DNA of 64,000 bases from Hippopus hippopus (lineage: Eukaryota; Mollusca; Bivalvia; Cardiida; Cardiidae): assembly GCA_946811185.2 (NCBI GenBank), contig OX328109.1, forward strand, positions 6,324,001-6,388,000, given 5' to 3'. Position numbers and translations under genes: made by a program. Below the pieces are notes generated by a model. The model saw only the letters and a program-made list of their open reading frames with translations, searched no databases and was not told the origin of the DNA. Shown piece by piece: positions 33,301 to 36,228 of the stretch (position 1 is its first letter; each line of letters starts with the position of its first letter).

Positions 33301-36228
33301 AAATGTCAGCTTCACATCAACCTGATCACAGACTTTTCTTTTCAAACTGTCTTTCCAGCTTGAATGATGAATTTAAAAAGAGATTTGCTTATTCACTGCA
33401 TTAAAGATAAAGAAGAAGCTAAAGTCTCCTCTTTATTATTCATAATGAAAAAACTCGGGGGGGGGGGGGATCTTGCCTTACCACACGGGCATGTAGAATC
33501 AATTGCAATGATAGGAGGAATGCAACATTTATGTAACATTCATCATTTTTCCACGATGTTGAATGGCATGTAAAGTAAGGATTTACTCTATGAAGACCTG
33601 TTTCTCCTCATTTCACCAAACTGTACAGATTTTAAACCCTTTAAATTGAATAAATAAGTATCAGAAAAATCAGACACAGTTACATTGCAGTAAAAGAAAG
33701 AAAGAAAGGGTTGAGAATTTGTATTTGTTAGTATTTTGTGGCTTGCTTGTCTTGCAAAGCACTGTTAAAAATAAAGATAAGAATTGTATTGGTATCAAGT
33801 CTGTAGCTGAATGGCATGAAGCTTTAGAAAACATTGTGTGCAAATGAGAAGATGCTGGTAACTCCTTCTGTTCAGCAATGGCTTTTTAATTTGCCAAGTC
33901 TGTTATCTGGTAAAGAGCTAATGAGGAATTTTTTATGAACTACATGTATTTGTGTTACTCCTGGACTTAGCTAAACTACTCATACTGAAAAATAGTTTTC
34001 TTGTTTAGATGAAGCTGGAAGATCCATATAAGCCAATATAATAGATTTATGTCTGTTGTGAAAATCCTTAATTTTACATAAGAAATTGCAGAAGAAACTG
34101 TCATGCAGGTTATAAAAAAATTCTTATCCCTTCCCCCATGAGAGAGAGACAAAACCTCCCACTCTTATGCCCCCCCCGGCGCTTTACGCCTCAAAGTGCC
34201 CTTCTCAGCCACAGCACCCTGCCCTTTTTTTATCCTGGCTGGAGCACTGCTCCTATTATTGCTAACTTTGTATCCAAAAATGATGTACTGACTTCACGAA
34301 AATGTGTAGATATTATTCATAAATTAGTCCTTGAAAACGTAAAGATTTGTCCTTGAAAAGTCCTTGAATTTTACTTGGCCTTGCCTGTATGAACCCTGTA
34401 ATCTAATTGACAGTGATGGCTGTGTGGTATTTTTCACAATAAATTTGAATTTTTGTTGCAGGGCCGACTTTTTTGAAGTGTTTGCTCCTAAATGTGGTGG
34501 GTGTGGTCGGGCCATCGTAGATAATTATATTACTGCTCTAAATAGACACTGGCATCCTGAGTGTTTTGCATGTTGGGTAAGTATTGTTGAAACTTTTCGC
34601 CATTTCAAGATTGTGATGCTTATTATACATGTAGTTTAGGTTCTGGCAAAATTTAGGAATTCCATGGAGATCTTGAATTATTAATTGTCATAAAATTGAT
34701 GTCATCATACTTGATTTGGAGGAGGAGAGGGGGGAGGAAAGATCAGAGAGAGGGAGAGACACTCATTCATTTTATTTTAAGGTATTACCATCCTAACACT
34801 TCTAGTGCAACATGGAATAAAATTTCTTATTAGTTGATAAACAAGGATTTATATTGATAAAATATTTTTGCACATTTCTAACTGACCAGAAATTCCTTTG
34901 ATGTCTATCTTGAAATTATTTGTTGATACTTTTGTTAGTTTCCTGAGAAGGGAGGTAATTATTATCTCCCTTCGTAATGAGAATATAGTGATTTTAGATT
35001 TATAAATGATAATTCTAAGAAGGAAAAAGTGGCTCTGTTAACGTAGTACAATAATACTCATTTTTAATCATAGCAAATTTTGTAGGATAATATTATAGTG
35101 GAAATAGCTGTTTTCCATTAGGAGGGTACTACCTTAACTCTTTACCACACAATGCCGACTTTTAACGACCCTGAGAAAGAAGCCTTTTGAAAACATTGTG
35201 GGAAAAGGAGAAAATGCTGGTAACCAGCATTTTCTCCTTTTCCCAAAACGTTTTCTACTCTTCCCCCCCAAAATTTCAATTTTTCAGTCACTTTTATTTT
35301 GTCGTCTGCTAATGCTTTCAATTTCGACTAGTCTAAATTCTGACGTTTGGTAAAGAGTTAAACTAAGAGATGATGAAACTTACTATCATACTGTATAATC
35401 AGCCTTTCACGAAACAATGCAGAGTTTTAACGACCCTGAGGAAGAAGGATTTTGCAAGCATTGTGGGAGAAGGAAAAAATGCTGGTAACCAACATTTACT
35501 CCTTTTCCAATAATGCCCTCTCAAAGACGAATTCAATCATTGTAGCAACGTTTAAAATTTGTTGTCTGCATTTTTTTTCAGTTTGTATAAGTCTAAAATT
35601 TTATCATTTCATTTAGAGTTAGGGTAATCCACCAATTATTAGATTATGATCATGATCCTTCAGATGGTTGTTAAGATTTCAGTGTAGATGCAAGCATTCA
35701 ATGACTGAGATATGCTATGAGTCATTAAAAGGCTTGCGTCTGCACAGAAATCTTATAAACTACCCTGCACTAAATTGATGATGAACACATTACCTTAAGG
35801 TATTCTTTCATAACTACTACAAATTTCTATAACCAGTTTGGATATGCCCCATTAAAAAGAACACGTAAAACAAAACAAACTACTTGTACAGTCTAAATCA
35901 ATAGCCCTATGCCTGCACAAAGAATGAAGATATGATTCAATATGCTAATTTTATTAAACAGGAATGTAGACAGCCATTTGGTGGGGGAAGTTTCTTCGAC
36001 TATGAAGGACTGCCATACTGCGAGACTCACTATCATGCAAAACGGGGTTCATTATGTGCTGGGTGTCAGAAACCCATCTCGGGACGCTGCATTACAGCCA
36101 TGTACAAGAAATTTCATCCGGAACATTTTGTGTGTGCTTTCTGCCTTAAACAGCTGAACAAAGGGACTTTCAAAGAACAGAACGATAGGCCGTATTGTCA
36201 TGCGTGTTTTGTTAAATTGTTTGGGTAG
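6130..36228 (+). CDS. PXN: Paxillin, exons 2-11 (exon 1 upstream of window)
   Basis: Paxillin is a cytoplasmic scaffold of focal adhesions: its LD motifs bind FAK, vinculin and parvin-type partners, and its LIM domains target it to adhesions. The exons join as 6130-6341, 13513-13846, 14399-14519, 16172-16313, 19222-19359, 24362-24517, 25406-25579, 30453-30568, 34462-34576 and 35962-36228, all with AG and GT borders and compatible phases. They give 591 visible residues. Exon 2 begins inside an Asp codon, which fits a short first exon encoding the usual MDDL start, so the full protein should be about 595 residues, close to vertebrate paxillin. Five LD motifs precede four LIM domains that run to the C-terminus. 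Leupaxin and Hic-5 share the layout, but the full LD set and the length favour paxillin. Confidence 0.96.
6401..6710 (+). mobile_element. SINE-A, full length, +
   Basis: tRNA-derived SINE. Box A is TAGCTCAGTCGGTAG at 6410 and box B is GGGTTCGATCCC near 6456. The body contains GATTCATTCCTCTC, CGACGATGGTTATGTGAGAA and GATAGGTGCACTGGCCGCCG. The tail is CATACAATCAATCAATCAA. Defines SINE-A in this window; transcription by polymerase III is inferred from the boxes. Confidence 0.88.
6711..6869. other. Intron 2 spacer
   Basis: No repeat, dyad or coding frame recognised. Confidence 0.4.
6870..7200. mobile_element. Family J element, palindromic
   Basis: Imperfect long inverted repeat: TTTAAAAGTATGGAAAATAA with AGATGACAATCTGTTATT at the left pairs with GATAATAGACTGTCATCTTC and TTTCCATACTTTTAAA at the right. 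Outer parts AAAGTAAACAAT and ATTGTTTACTTT also pair. It ends CTTTAA at 7200, like J starts at 438 and 8738. Confidence 0.6.
7318..7372 (+). mobile_element. Family H left-half fragment
   Basis: AGTGTTTTGACAAGCCCATG, then CTTTTGAAAAGATTGTGGAA, matching the segment before and into the left palindrome arm only. Confidence 0.45.
7373..8057. other. Intron 2 spacer
   Basis: No family found elsewhere in the window. Short open frames here have no recognisable domain. TTTCTAGTGCAGAG (7440) and TTTCTAGCACTAAAT (8010) may be the ends of one element, but the match is too short to claim. Confidence 0.35.
8058..8280 (+). mobile_element. Family H, divergent + copy
   Basis: CAACCCATTCCTTGATATAG start. The inner arms are rebuilt as AAGGGGTAATTGTTC against AAGCAATTGTTCCTTTCCCC. 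The right half has TTTGTCGTCTGCAGCTTCTT and GGAAAGGGTTAA. Confidence 0.65.
8389..8475 (-). mobile_element. Family H fragment
   Basis: GGTTAGAAAACGTTGAAAAG, GAGAAAATACTTGTAATTTT and CTCTTTTTACCACAC: palindrome region only, with a compacted centre. Confidence 0.45.
8738..8900 (+). mobile_element. Family J element, 5' part
   Basis: TTAAAGGCCCACTATTTGCC, then AAAAGTAAAAAG and GCAGACAAATTTAAT, matching 438-560 over about 120 bp. No right end was recognised up to 9425. Confidence 0.5.
8901..9499. other. Intron 2 spacer
   Basis: Low-complexity AT-rich DNA without a recognised family. 9430-9470 shares a weak match (AGTCCAGTCGTTGGCAGAAA) with 45220-45250. Confidence 0.35.
9500..9655 (+). mobile_element. 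Family H right-half copy
   Basis: Begins in the palindrome centre (TGCTGGTTACCAGCATTTTC) and runs through TTGTCCGCAAATGCC to GTGGTAAAAAGTTGAAA. The left third is missing. Confidence 0.7.
9668..9896 (+). mobile_element. Family H hairpin MITE, complete + copy
   Basis: 229 bp between TTAA 9668-9671 and 9893-9896. The palindrome is intact apart from AAAAAGAG against CTCCTATT and AATTTTTTC at the right shoulder. Confidence 0.9.
9985..10052 (-). mobile_element. Family H terminal fragment
   Basis: CTTTTATTGCCATGTTTTGA, AAAGTGGTCTTCTTAAGAAC and GAGTTGTTTAGCCC correspond to the last third of a minus copy. Confidence 0.4.
10304..10518 (-). mobile_element. Family H minus copy, chain member 1
   Basis: TTAACTGTTTCCCAAACAAC start and GTGTGGTAAAGGGTTAA end. 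Palindrome TGGGAGAAAAGGAGAAAATG against CATTTTCTCCTTTTCTCAC-type right arm, except GTATTTT. The right TTAA (10515-10518) is also the left TTAA of the next copy. Confidence 0.85.
10515..10744 (-). mobile_element. Family H minus copy, chain member 2
   Basis: 230 bp from shared TTAA 10515-10518 to shared TTAA 10741-10744. Contains AAAATTTTAAGGCTCGTCC and a palindrome reading ATCATGTAAAAGGGAG against CTCCTTTTCCCTCAATG. Confidence 0.85.
10741..10925 (-). mobile_element. Family H minus copy, chain member 3, palindrome deleted
   Basis: Starts at the TTAA shared with member 2 and ends at TTAA 10922-10925 shared with member 4. The palindrome core is lost: GGAAACATTTTCTCACAATG joins left shoulder directly to right shoulder, the sort of deletion expected at an unstable hairpin. 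Confidence 0.75.
10922..11132 (+). mobile_element. Family H plus copy, chain member 4
   Basis: TTAACTCTTTACCACACAAT start. Arms read AATATTGTGGGAAAAGGAG against CTCCTTTTCTACAATATT; the AATATT change occurs on both shoulders. Ends GTTTGGTAAATTAC without a clean TTAA. Confidence 0.82.
11226..11741 (+). mobile_element. SINE-A split by an inserted SINE-B
   Basis: SINE-A head at 11226 (CATGTAGCTCAGTCAGTAG, GGGTTTGAATTCCCA) is broken at about 11280. Its body resumes near 11500 with AGCTAATTTCTTTTCTGG and runs to TGAAAACAGTGTTAATC. The tail lacks the usual CAATC repeats. Confidence 0.75.
11281..11492 (+). mobile_element. SINE-B inserted into SINE-A
   Basis: SINE-B head CACAGTGGTTAGCGTATCTG with box B GCAGGTTTGATACTC, then CTTTCTTTCCGGCGATTTTT and GATGCATGTGAGAAAAGTAG. 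Flanked by TGAATTCCCA (11269-11278) and TGAATCCCCA (11493-11502), probably its target duplication. The 3' tail is missing. Confidence 0.72.
11748..11976 (+). mobile_element. Family H hairpin MITE, + copy
   Basis: GTTACCCCTTTACCACACAA start (TTAA lost at the left), TTAA 11973-11976 at the right. Arms carry AACAAGC at the centre and CCCACCAAG on the right shoulder. Confidence 0.87.
12107..12368 (-). mobile_element. Family G hairpin MITE, full length, minus
   Basis: Both ends are present: CATGCTCTGGTAAAAAGGGG with GTTTAATGCATCT at the left, and AGATGCATTAAAACCCC with TTTTCACAGAGCATG at the right. The hairpin near 12287-12322 is CAGGTTAGCCTGCGCA against TGCGCCGGCTGACCTG. This is the best copy for defining the G terminal repeats. 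Confidence 0.88.
12617..12784 (-). mobile_element. SINE-C, minus, 3' half
   Basis: Complement of the SINE-C 3' region: GCCGCTTTCAACATTATTTC, AGTTATATCAC, AACAGCTCACATATTCAT and CCTAGGCTGGGGCTCTGAAA. The tRNA-like head is missing. Confidence 0.65.
12785..12917 (-). mobile_element. Family H minus copy, right part
   Basis: Palindrome remnant TGGAAAAAGAAGAAAATGAT with TTCTTTTCCCACAATG, then the TAACTTGGGATTGTTGCG terminal segment. It ends in TTAA 12914-12917, shared with the next copy. Confidence 0.7.
12914..13142 (+). mobile_element. Family H hairpin MITE, reference-quality + copy
   Basis: 229 bp between TTAA 12914-12917 and 13139-13142. The palindrome 12969-13035 is perfect, with 33-base arms around one central A. 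Ends are TTAACCCTTTACCACACAAT and CATCTGGTAAAGAGTTAA. This copy can stand for the family. Confidence 0.95.
13168..13470 (+). mobile_element. SINE-A with 11-bp target duplication
   Basis: Head TTGTAGCTCAGTGGGTAGCG, box B TGGTTTGATCCCC, and body as in the copy at 6401. Flanked by a perfect TCAGAATGAAG at 13157-13167 and 13471-13481, the signature of LINE-driven insertion. The downstream duplication ends 31 bp before paxillin exon 3. Confidence 0.93.
13513..13846 (+). CDS. PXN: Paxillin exon 3: Tyr/Gln-rich region and LD2
   Basis: Reads in phase 0 from PLYETQ and ends in phase 1 at TTCAG|GTAAGG. The first half is rich in Tyr, Gln and Pro, with YQPP and YPPL sequences that could be tyrosine-phosphorylation sites like those around Tyr31/118 of vertebrate paxillin. 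A run of seven Gln, encoded by mixed CAG and CAA, precedes LD2 ([12 protein letters not shown], visible residues about 156-167), the FAK/vinculin-binding motif. Confidence 0.95.
13890..14092 (+). mobile_element. Family H + copy with left palindrome arm lost
   Basis: TTAA at 13890-13893 and 14089-14092. Only GTTGGTGACCAGCATTTTCT and the right arm remain, so it no longer forms the hairpin. Confidence 0.75.
14105..14341 (+). mobile_element. Family H, degenerate + copy before exon 4
   Basis: TTTACTCTTTAGCAAACAAT start, worn arms (CTTAGAAACAGAGGAAAATA against CACTTTCTCCTTATTCCAC) and GCTATAGAGTTGAA end. It stops 58 bp before paxillin exon 4. Confidence 0.68.
14399..14519 (+). CDS. PXN: Paxillin exon 4: LD3
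   Basis: Acceptor CATTACAG and donor CCTGT|GTAAGT. It encodes a short Pro-rich lead and LD3 ([13 protein letters not shown]), followed by a Gly/Pro-rich tail. Exon 3 contributes the first base of the first codon and exon 5 the last base of the final one. LD3 is the most variable LD motif among paxillins, and the LLDQLENSV core matches the vertebrate pattern well. Confidence 0.93.
14567..14832 (+). mobile_element. Family G hairpin MITE, full length, +
   Basis: TGAGCCTTGCTTTGTGGAAG start and TTTGTCAGAGCTTAGCTC end. The hairpin is weakened: GGTCTGCCTGTGCAG against CTGCTCAGGCTGACA. The inner part matches 1040-1204 (CTGCATGTCAAAGGACCATT). Confidence 0.8.
14833..15125. other. Intron 4 spacer
   Basis: ATGGTGGCCAAGGGCTTGGC near 15061 and related GGCACCCAAAGC phrases are mildly repetitive, but no element ends were recognised. 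Confidence 0.35.
15126..15410 (+). mobile_element. SINE-A, +, diverged
   Basis: CCGGGTGGCTCAGTCGGTAA head; box B is decayed (TCTAGGGTCAATCCC). The body keeps CAACAGGATTCATTCCTCTC and GGATAGGTGCACTGGCCACT. Confidence 0.8.
15725..15910 (+). mobile_element. Family F hairpin MITE
   Basis: Starts TTTAACCCTTTCAGTGCTAT. Hairpin AGATCAGACTGCATAG against ATGCAGTCTGACCTTG, extended by TAGATCA and TGGATCTATAC. The right end ATTGAAAGAGGTCGA fits the family terminal repeat weakly. Confidence 0.7.
15926..16106 (+). mobile_element. Family H + copy, shortened, before exon 5
   Basis: TTAA 15926-15929 and 16103-16106, with about 45 bp deleted in the right half. Arms ATCATGGGTAAAGGAGAAAA against TTTTCTCCTTTACTCAAAAT keep the GTAAAGG/CCTTTAC change on both sides. 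It ends 65 bp from paxillin exon 5. Confidence 0.82.
16172..16313 (+). CDS. PXN: Paxillin exon 5: LD4
   Basis: Acceptor TTCCTTTTAG and donor AAG|GTGAAT. A Ser/Tyr/Asn-rich linker leads into LD4, read as [18 protein letters not shown]4 is the best conserved LD motif and binds the FAK FAT domain, GIT/PKL and parvins. The motif ends exactly at the exon end, as in vertebrates. Confidence 0.95.
16404..16503. repeat. Perfect 100-bp palindrome
   Basis: Two 50-base arms, with no spacer and no mismatch, meet at TTG|CAA (16453/16454). The arms start CCTTGCGCATTAATTAGATG. Not a member of the other hairpin families here. See the findings for the possible explanations. Confidence 0.95.
16504..17384. other. 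Intron 5 spacer
   Basis: AT-rich with a 12-G run near 17069. No repeat family or coding frame recognised. Confidence 0.4.
17385..17480 (+). mobile_element. Family F hairpin fragment
   Basis: GATCAATATCAGACTGCACA against GTTCAGTCTGATCTTTG, then GCGCTGTCCGC. Only the hairpin and close flanks remain. Confidence 0.6.
17640..17840. mobile_element. Long inverted repeat element (family L)
   Basis: Inner arms of 29 bases (17703-17731 and 17749-17777, one mismatch) read AAACCCAATGTTGTGGGTAC and onward around a 17-base loop. Outer parts also pair: GAGCTCCAGATAAGGGGGAG against CTCCCTGTATCTAGAGCTC. The left half recurs at 26814-26885. Confidence 0.75.
17841..18549. other. Intron 5 spacer
   Basis: Contains TTGGTCCTGGGCTTTTTCGT-type phrases at 18070-18125 that look repetitive (CGTCCCATG twice). 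No identifiable element and no coding region. Confidence 0.35.
18552..18778 (+). mobile_element. Family H hairpin MITE, + copy
   Basis: AGTCTTTTACCAGCAATCCT start and TTAGTAAAGAGTTACC end. Left arm ATTGTGGGAAAGGAAAAAGT, right arm ATTTTCTCCTTTTCTCAGAA; the dyad is partly lost. Confidence 0.78.
18775..18976 (-). mobile_element. Family H minus copy, right palindrome arm deleted
   Basis: TTTTGAAAGCATTTGCAGTA, then GACAAAGGAGAAAATGCTGG joined directly to TTACCCTGTCCTGGTCAGAG, so the right arm is gone. Adjacent to H copies on both sides. Confidence 0.68.
18973..19202 (-). mobile_element. Family H minus copy abutting exon 6
   Basis: TGAACCCTTTACTAGACGAC start and GTGGTGATTGGTTAA end (TTAA 19199-19202). 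The palindrome is near perfect with centre GGTTACC (one pair changed, CCCGCAATG). Only 19 intronic bases, TGATTCCTTTATTTCAG among them, separate it from paxillin exon 6. Confidence 0.9.
19222..19359 (+). CDS. PXN: Paxillin exon 6: linker with YAKP site
   Basis: A 46-codon linker exon in phase 0-0, so skipping it would keep the frame. It has a PPPPRSPSP stretch and SYAKP, a YxxP sequence of the type recognised by Crk SH2 domains when phosphorylated. The rest is Ser-rich. The acceptor lies only 20 bp beyond the end of a family H MITE. Confidence 0.9.
19396..19629 (+). mobile_element. SINE-C with 13-bp target duplication
   Basis: Defines SINE-C: head ACATGGCTCAGTGGTAAAGT, box B CAGGTTTGAACCTC, body CCTAGTACTGGTGAAATTAA and GACTGAAATAATGTTGAGAG, tail ATTCAATCTATCAATCA. 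ACACATGCTTTTT is repeated at 19383-19395 and 19630-19642. Confidence 0.88.
19660..19929 (+). mobile_element. SINE-A, +, head truncated
   Basis: Starts around GCAGGACTTGAGAATAGGGG and ends CACCATACAATCAATCAGTC. Inner deletion of the CGATGGTTATGTGGGAAAGC segment. Confidence 0.8.
20048..20277 (+). mobile_element. Family H + copy with matched arm changes
   Basis: CTAACCCTTTACCACACAAT start; right TTAA 20274-20277. Left arm AAAACGTAGTGGGAAAAGG and right arm CCTTTTCCCACTATGTTTT both carry the T-to-A change relative to CATTGTGGG, so the stem stays paired. First of a three-copy chain. Confidence 0.88.
20274..20492 (+). mobile_element. Family H + copy, chain member 2
   Basis: Shares TTAA 20274-20277 with the preceding copy and 20489-20492 with the next. 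Left arm ATAGAGGGAAAAGAAGAAAA is diverged; the right arm matches the consensus. Confidence 0.82.
20489..20677 (+). mobile_element. Family H + copy, chain member 3, right arm lost
   Basis: TTAACAATCCTTAATTCCAA start, left arm AACACTGTAGAAAAAGTAGA with AAATGCTGGTAAGCACAAAG replacing the right arm, and end CTTGGTAAAGATATGAA. Confidence 0.68.
20806..21408 (+). repeat. Element with three tandem units of about 160 bp
   Basis: Units start near 20896, 21060 and 21222 with TATCTCTTGARYCCC and share CACATATGTRNACCT, GATAAGAYGAYGTGCAGAGC and CAAAGGTCACATGC. There is a 13-G run at 21014. It ends TTTTGGAGCTCTTGTTT, so it may belong with the CTCTTGTT-ended group. Confidence 0.65.
21407..21595 (-). mobile_element. 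Family H chimeric copy
   Basis: Left half is minus type (TTAACCCTTTACCGGACGAA and GGTAGGCAAAAAATTTAA-like), while the right half reads TGTCTGCAAATGCTTTCAAT, which is plus type. The palindrome is reduced to its left arm. Confidence 0.65.
21676..21888 (-). mobile_element. Family H minus copy with two matched arm changes
   Basis: Arms ATGAGAACATGCTGGT and ACCAGCATGTTCTCAT both differ from the consensus GGAGAAAATG at the same two positions (G to T and A to C), so the stem is fully paired. Right TTAA 21885-21888. Confidence 0.88.
21955..22080 (-). mobile_element. Family H left-half, minus
   Basis: CTCTATACCAGACAACAAAA, GCATTTTCAGACGACAAATT and TCTGATAGGTTACAAATAAC, ending before the palindrome. 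Confidence 0.6.
22115..22306 (-). mobile_element. Family H minus copy with matched arm changes
   Basis: TTAA 22115-22118 start. Arms AACATGGTGGTAAAAGGAG and CTCCTTTTACCACCCTGTT share T-to-G and G-to-T changes. The centre GCTTGCCAGC is altered. It ends directly in the TTAA of the next copy, without its own terminal segment. Confidence 0.82.
22303..22530 (-). mobile_element. Family H minus copy, complete
   Basis: TTAA 22303-22306 and 22527-22530. TTAACTCTTTACCAAACGAC start, GTGGGGTAAAGAGTTAA end. A further scrap of terminal sequence (AAAGTCAGGATTGTGTAG) reaches TTAA 22565-22568. Confidence 0.88.
22684..23055 (+). mobile_element. Family H, two degraded + copies
   Basis: 22684-22790 keeps ACCCTTTAACACTTAGTCC and GTGGGAAAATGAGAAAATGC. 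22801-23055 keeps GTAGGAAAAGGACAAAATGC, CCCAGCATTTTATCCTTTTC and TTGGTAAGGAGTTA. Palindromes are no longer paired. Confidence 0.5.
23056..23630. other. Intron 6 spacer with small AT-rich repeat
   Basis: 23512-23553 holds repeats of ATAAGATTGTATATTGTAT. Otherwise no recognised family. Confidence 0.4.
23631..23858 (+). mobile_element. Family H hairpin MITE, complete + copy
   Basis: 228 bp with TTAA 23631-23634 and 23855-23858 and a perfect palindrome. First of a three-copy chain leading to paxillin exon 7. Confidence 0.93.
23855..24104. mobile_element. Family H symmetrical chimera
   Basis: Left half is the start of a minus copy (AAATTGAAAGCATTTGCAGA), and right half is the 3' half of a plus copy (TTCAATTTGGACCTGTCTAA). 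Both outer arms are thus the long side of family H. TTAA at both ends, each shared with a neighbour. The hairpin is reduced to AAAAGAGTTTTTCTCCT. Confidence 0.78.
24101..24268 (+). mobile_element. Family H + copy before exon 7
   Basis: Starts at shared TTAA 24101-24104. Left arm AACATAGTGGGAGAAGTAGA, right arm near consensus. The right half is truncated at ATGTTAAAAGAGTGAAG, 93 bp from exon 7. Confidence 0.75.
24362..24517 (+). CDS. PXN: Paxillin exon 7: LD5 and start of LIM1
   Basis: Phase 0-0. LD5 reads [14 protein letters not shown]. After a short Lys/Thr linker come the first zinc ligands of LIM1 (LCAAC, with C-x2-C spacing) and QPVVGQ, where the exon ends. The split of LIM1 after VGQ matches the vertebrate exon border. 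Confidence 0.95.
24560..24990. repeat. Tandem repeat, about 107 bp x 4
   Basis: Four units keyed on GAAGGAAGCTGC at 24603, 24710, 24812 and 24919. Shared phrases are CTGAATAGCCTTTATGAAAA, TGTTACACGATATTTACC and GAGTTAGTGAGTCT. Starts 40 bp after paxillin exon 7. Confidence 0.85.
25003..25175. mobile_element. Family K palindromic MITE
   Basis: Strong inverted repeat around 25073: CTTCTGATTGGCTAAACCA against TGGTTTAGCCAATCAGAAG, with four central bases. The outer right end GGTGAATGTGAACCC matches the family at 2340-2523; the left end is worn. Confidence 0.75.
25406..25579 (+). CDS. PXN: Paxillin exon 8: LIM1 body and start of LIM2
   Basis: Acceptor TTGTCCACAG and donor GAC|GTAAGT; 58 codons in phase 0-0. 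It continues LIM1 with W-H-x2-H-F-x-C-x2-C and the C-x2-D ligands (YCEKDYH), then starts LIM2 with C-x2-C ([10 protein letters not shown]). The first LIM His follows Ile (WHIEHF) where vertebrates have Pro; the zinc ligands are intact. Confidence 0.96.
25615..25845 (+). mobile_element. SINE-C, +, diverged
   Basis: TTCTGCATGGCTCTTTGGTA head, box B CAGGATTTGATCCC, then GTCCATGGGCAATACGC and GATATGGCTAAAAAAATTAT. Starts 35 bp after paxillin exon 8. Confidence 0.7.
26814..26885. mobile_element. Family L, left half
   Basis: GCTCCAGATAAGAGAGAGTG, ATTCTAAATCCATTATTTCT and CAAACCCTATGTTGTGGGT match 17651-17725. Confidence 0.6.
27295..27365. repeat. Short dyad TCAAGGGAAATAACTC / TTACCTCCCTTGATTATCAA
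   Basis: Small inverted repeat with ATCAAGGGAAATAACTC at the left and TTTACCTCCCTTGATTA at the right. The same pair recurs at 29236-29301 and 42273-42330, so it is a mobile or dispersed unit. Confidence 0.6.
27460..27653 (-). mobile_element. Family H minus copy inside AGCTCC element
   Basis: TACCAAGTTTAAAGCCATTG start, ACGTTGTGGGAAAAGGAGTA left arm with no intact partner, and GTGTAGTAAAGGGTTAA end (TTAA 27650-27653). Confidence 0.7.
27696..27896 (+). mobile_element. Family H + copy
   Basis: CCTGTACCACACAACCCCAA start; arms nearly consensus with CTTATTTTCCC on the right. It lies exactly between two AGCTCC elements. Confidence 0.82.
27902..29336 (+). mobile_element. AGCTCCACTGGCC element, copy 2
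   Basis: First 700 bp are almost identical to copy 1 (25990-26680), suggesting recent duplication or gene conversion. Has a longer GTCC run (27951-28003) and about five tandem internal units of 150-165 bp keyed on ACCAAATTTGGCATGTAGCT, growing more diverged to the right. Its own right end was not found before copy 3. Confidence 0.75.
29236..29301. repeat. Short ATCAAGGGAAATAACTC dyad, second copy
   Basis: ATCAAGGGAAATAACTCTTT and TTACCTCCCTTGATTATCAA, as at 27295. Confidence 0.6.
29335..29714 (+). mobile_element. AGCTCCACTGGCC element, copy 3, short and complete
   Basis: TTTTTAGCTCCACTGGCCGA start and GCCAGTGGAGCGATACAGGG with CCATCATGGCCCTCTTGTT end, only 380 bp apart. The right end contains a hairpin (AGGGCCATCATGGCCCT) followed by CTTGTT. 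Confidence 0.75.
29730..29997 (+). mobile_element. SINE-B with 12-bp target duplication
   Basis: Head GTTGCACAGTGGTTAGCATA, box B GCGGGTTCGATACCCG, CTTTCTTTCCGGCGATTTTC, and tail ATACAAACCAAACAAACC. AAAGAGCTAATT is repeated exactly at 29718-29729 and 29998-30009. Best SINE-B copy here. Confidence 0.92.
30012..30245 (+). mobile_element. Family H + copy
   Basis: TATTCCTTTTACCACATACA start, arms ATTATGGGAAAAGGAGAAAA against TTTTCTCTTCTTCCCACAAT, and CACCTGGAAAAGAATTAA end. Confidence 0.82.
30453..30568 (+). CDS. PXN: Paxillin exon 9: LIM2
   Basis: Acceptor TCTTTCTTTCAG; ends in phase 2 at GCAA|GTAAGG. It reads [14 protein letters not shown] and [12 protein letters not shown], carrying the His and Cys ligands of LIM2. 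The residue after Lys at the exon start is Cys rather than the usual Val, an extra cysteine outside the zinc sites. Confidence 0.95.
30660..30771 (-). mobile_element. SINE-C, minus, 3' part
   Basis: TTTTATGCCACTTTCATTGT, GGGACAGCTCACATATG and CCAGTACTAGGCTAGGGCTG are the complement of the SINE-C body. It abuts the plus copy to its right, giving a head-to-head pair. Confidence 0.68.
30772..31014 (+). mobile_element. SINE-C, full length, +
   Basis: GTCTTGCATGGCTTAGTGGT head, box B TGAATTCAAGCCTC, AATATTGGTAAAACCCAGGG, and tail of AACC repeats. Confidence 0.82.
31120..31348 (+). mobile_element. Family H hairpin MITE, complete + copy
   Basis: 229 bp with TTAA 31120-31123 and 31345-31348. Arms differ at GCCGGTAACCAGC and CTCCATTTTCC. 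Confidence 0.9.
31470..31662 (-). mobile_element. Family H minus copy cut by a larger transposon
   Basis: CAAATTCAAAGCATTTGCAA, arms ACATTGTGGGAAAAAGAGAA against TTTCTCCTTTTCCCACAGTG, and a decayed 3' end ATGGTAAAGGCATAATC. The 2.7 kb CAGGG element begins right after it. Confidence 0.78.
32197..32513 (+). pseudogene. Transposon-borne zinc-finger-like ORF relic
   Basis: The frame reads [20 protein letters not shown] and then [10 protein letters not shown], a C-x2-C...H arrangement like the BED/C2H2-type fingers of transposon-related proteins. An adjacent frame just upstream reads YPWVKETN, which suggests a frameshift. The rest is Thr/Ser/Pro/Ala-rich and ends at a TAG. It lies inside the 2.7 kb element and paxillin intron 9, so it is more likely an element remnant than a host gene. 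Confidence 0.4.
32514..33814. other. Interior of the 2.7 kb element
   Basis: GACGCCCTGCCCTTTTTCTG is repeated about three times at 32510-32560. An 11-G run sits near 33461. Short open frames have no recognisable domain. Confidence 0.35.
33815..33922 (+). mobile_element. Family H fragment inside the 2.7 kb element
   Basis: TTTAGAAAACATTGTGTGCA, GAGAAGATGCTGGTAACTCC and TTATCTGGTAAAGAGCTAAT. The palindrome right arm is missing. Confidence 0.5.
34462..34576 (+). CDS. PXN: Paxillin exon 10: end of LIM2 and first half of LIM3
   Basis: Completes LIM2 ([11 protein letters not shown]) and starts LIM3 with [17 protein letters not shown] and [12 protein letters not shown]3 is needed for focal-adhesion targeting. 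Donor TGG|GTAAGT. The intron before it contains a 2.7 kb transposon ending 63 bp upstream. Confidence 0.95.
34577..35133. other. Intron 10 spacer
   Basis: Purine-rich stretch (GGAGGAGAGGGGGGAGG) near 34722 and a short GGGAGGTAATTATTATCTCCC dyad-like patch near 34955. No recognised element. Confidence 0.4.
35134..35361 (+). mobile_element. Family H hairpin MITE, complete + copy
   Basis: 228 bp with TTAA 35134-35137 and 35358-35361. Palindrome perfect except CCCAAAACG on the right shoulder. Confidence 0.92.
35400..35622 (+). mobile_element. Family H + copy, worn
   Basis: CCTTTCACGAAACAATGCAG start, AGCATTGTGGGAGAAGGAAA left arm, ACATTTACTCCTTTTCCAAT right arm, TTTAGAGTTAGGG end. Confidence 0.72.
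35962..36228 (+). CDS. PXN: Paxillin exon 11: end of LIM3, LIM4 and stop
   Basis: Final exon, 88 codons plus TAG. It finishes LIM3 ([20 protein letters not shown]) and encodes all of LIM4 ([16 protein letters not shown] through [11 protein letters not shown]). Vertebrate paxillin normally ends in Cys and here the last residue is Gly. LIM4 is the best conserved part of the protein, including [13 protein letters not shown]. Confidence 0.97.
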   Translation, partial: ECRQPFGGGSFFDYEGLPYCETHYHAKRGSLCAGCQKPISGRCITAMYKKFHPEHFVCAFCLKQLNKGTFKEQNDRPYCHACFVKLFG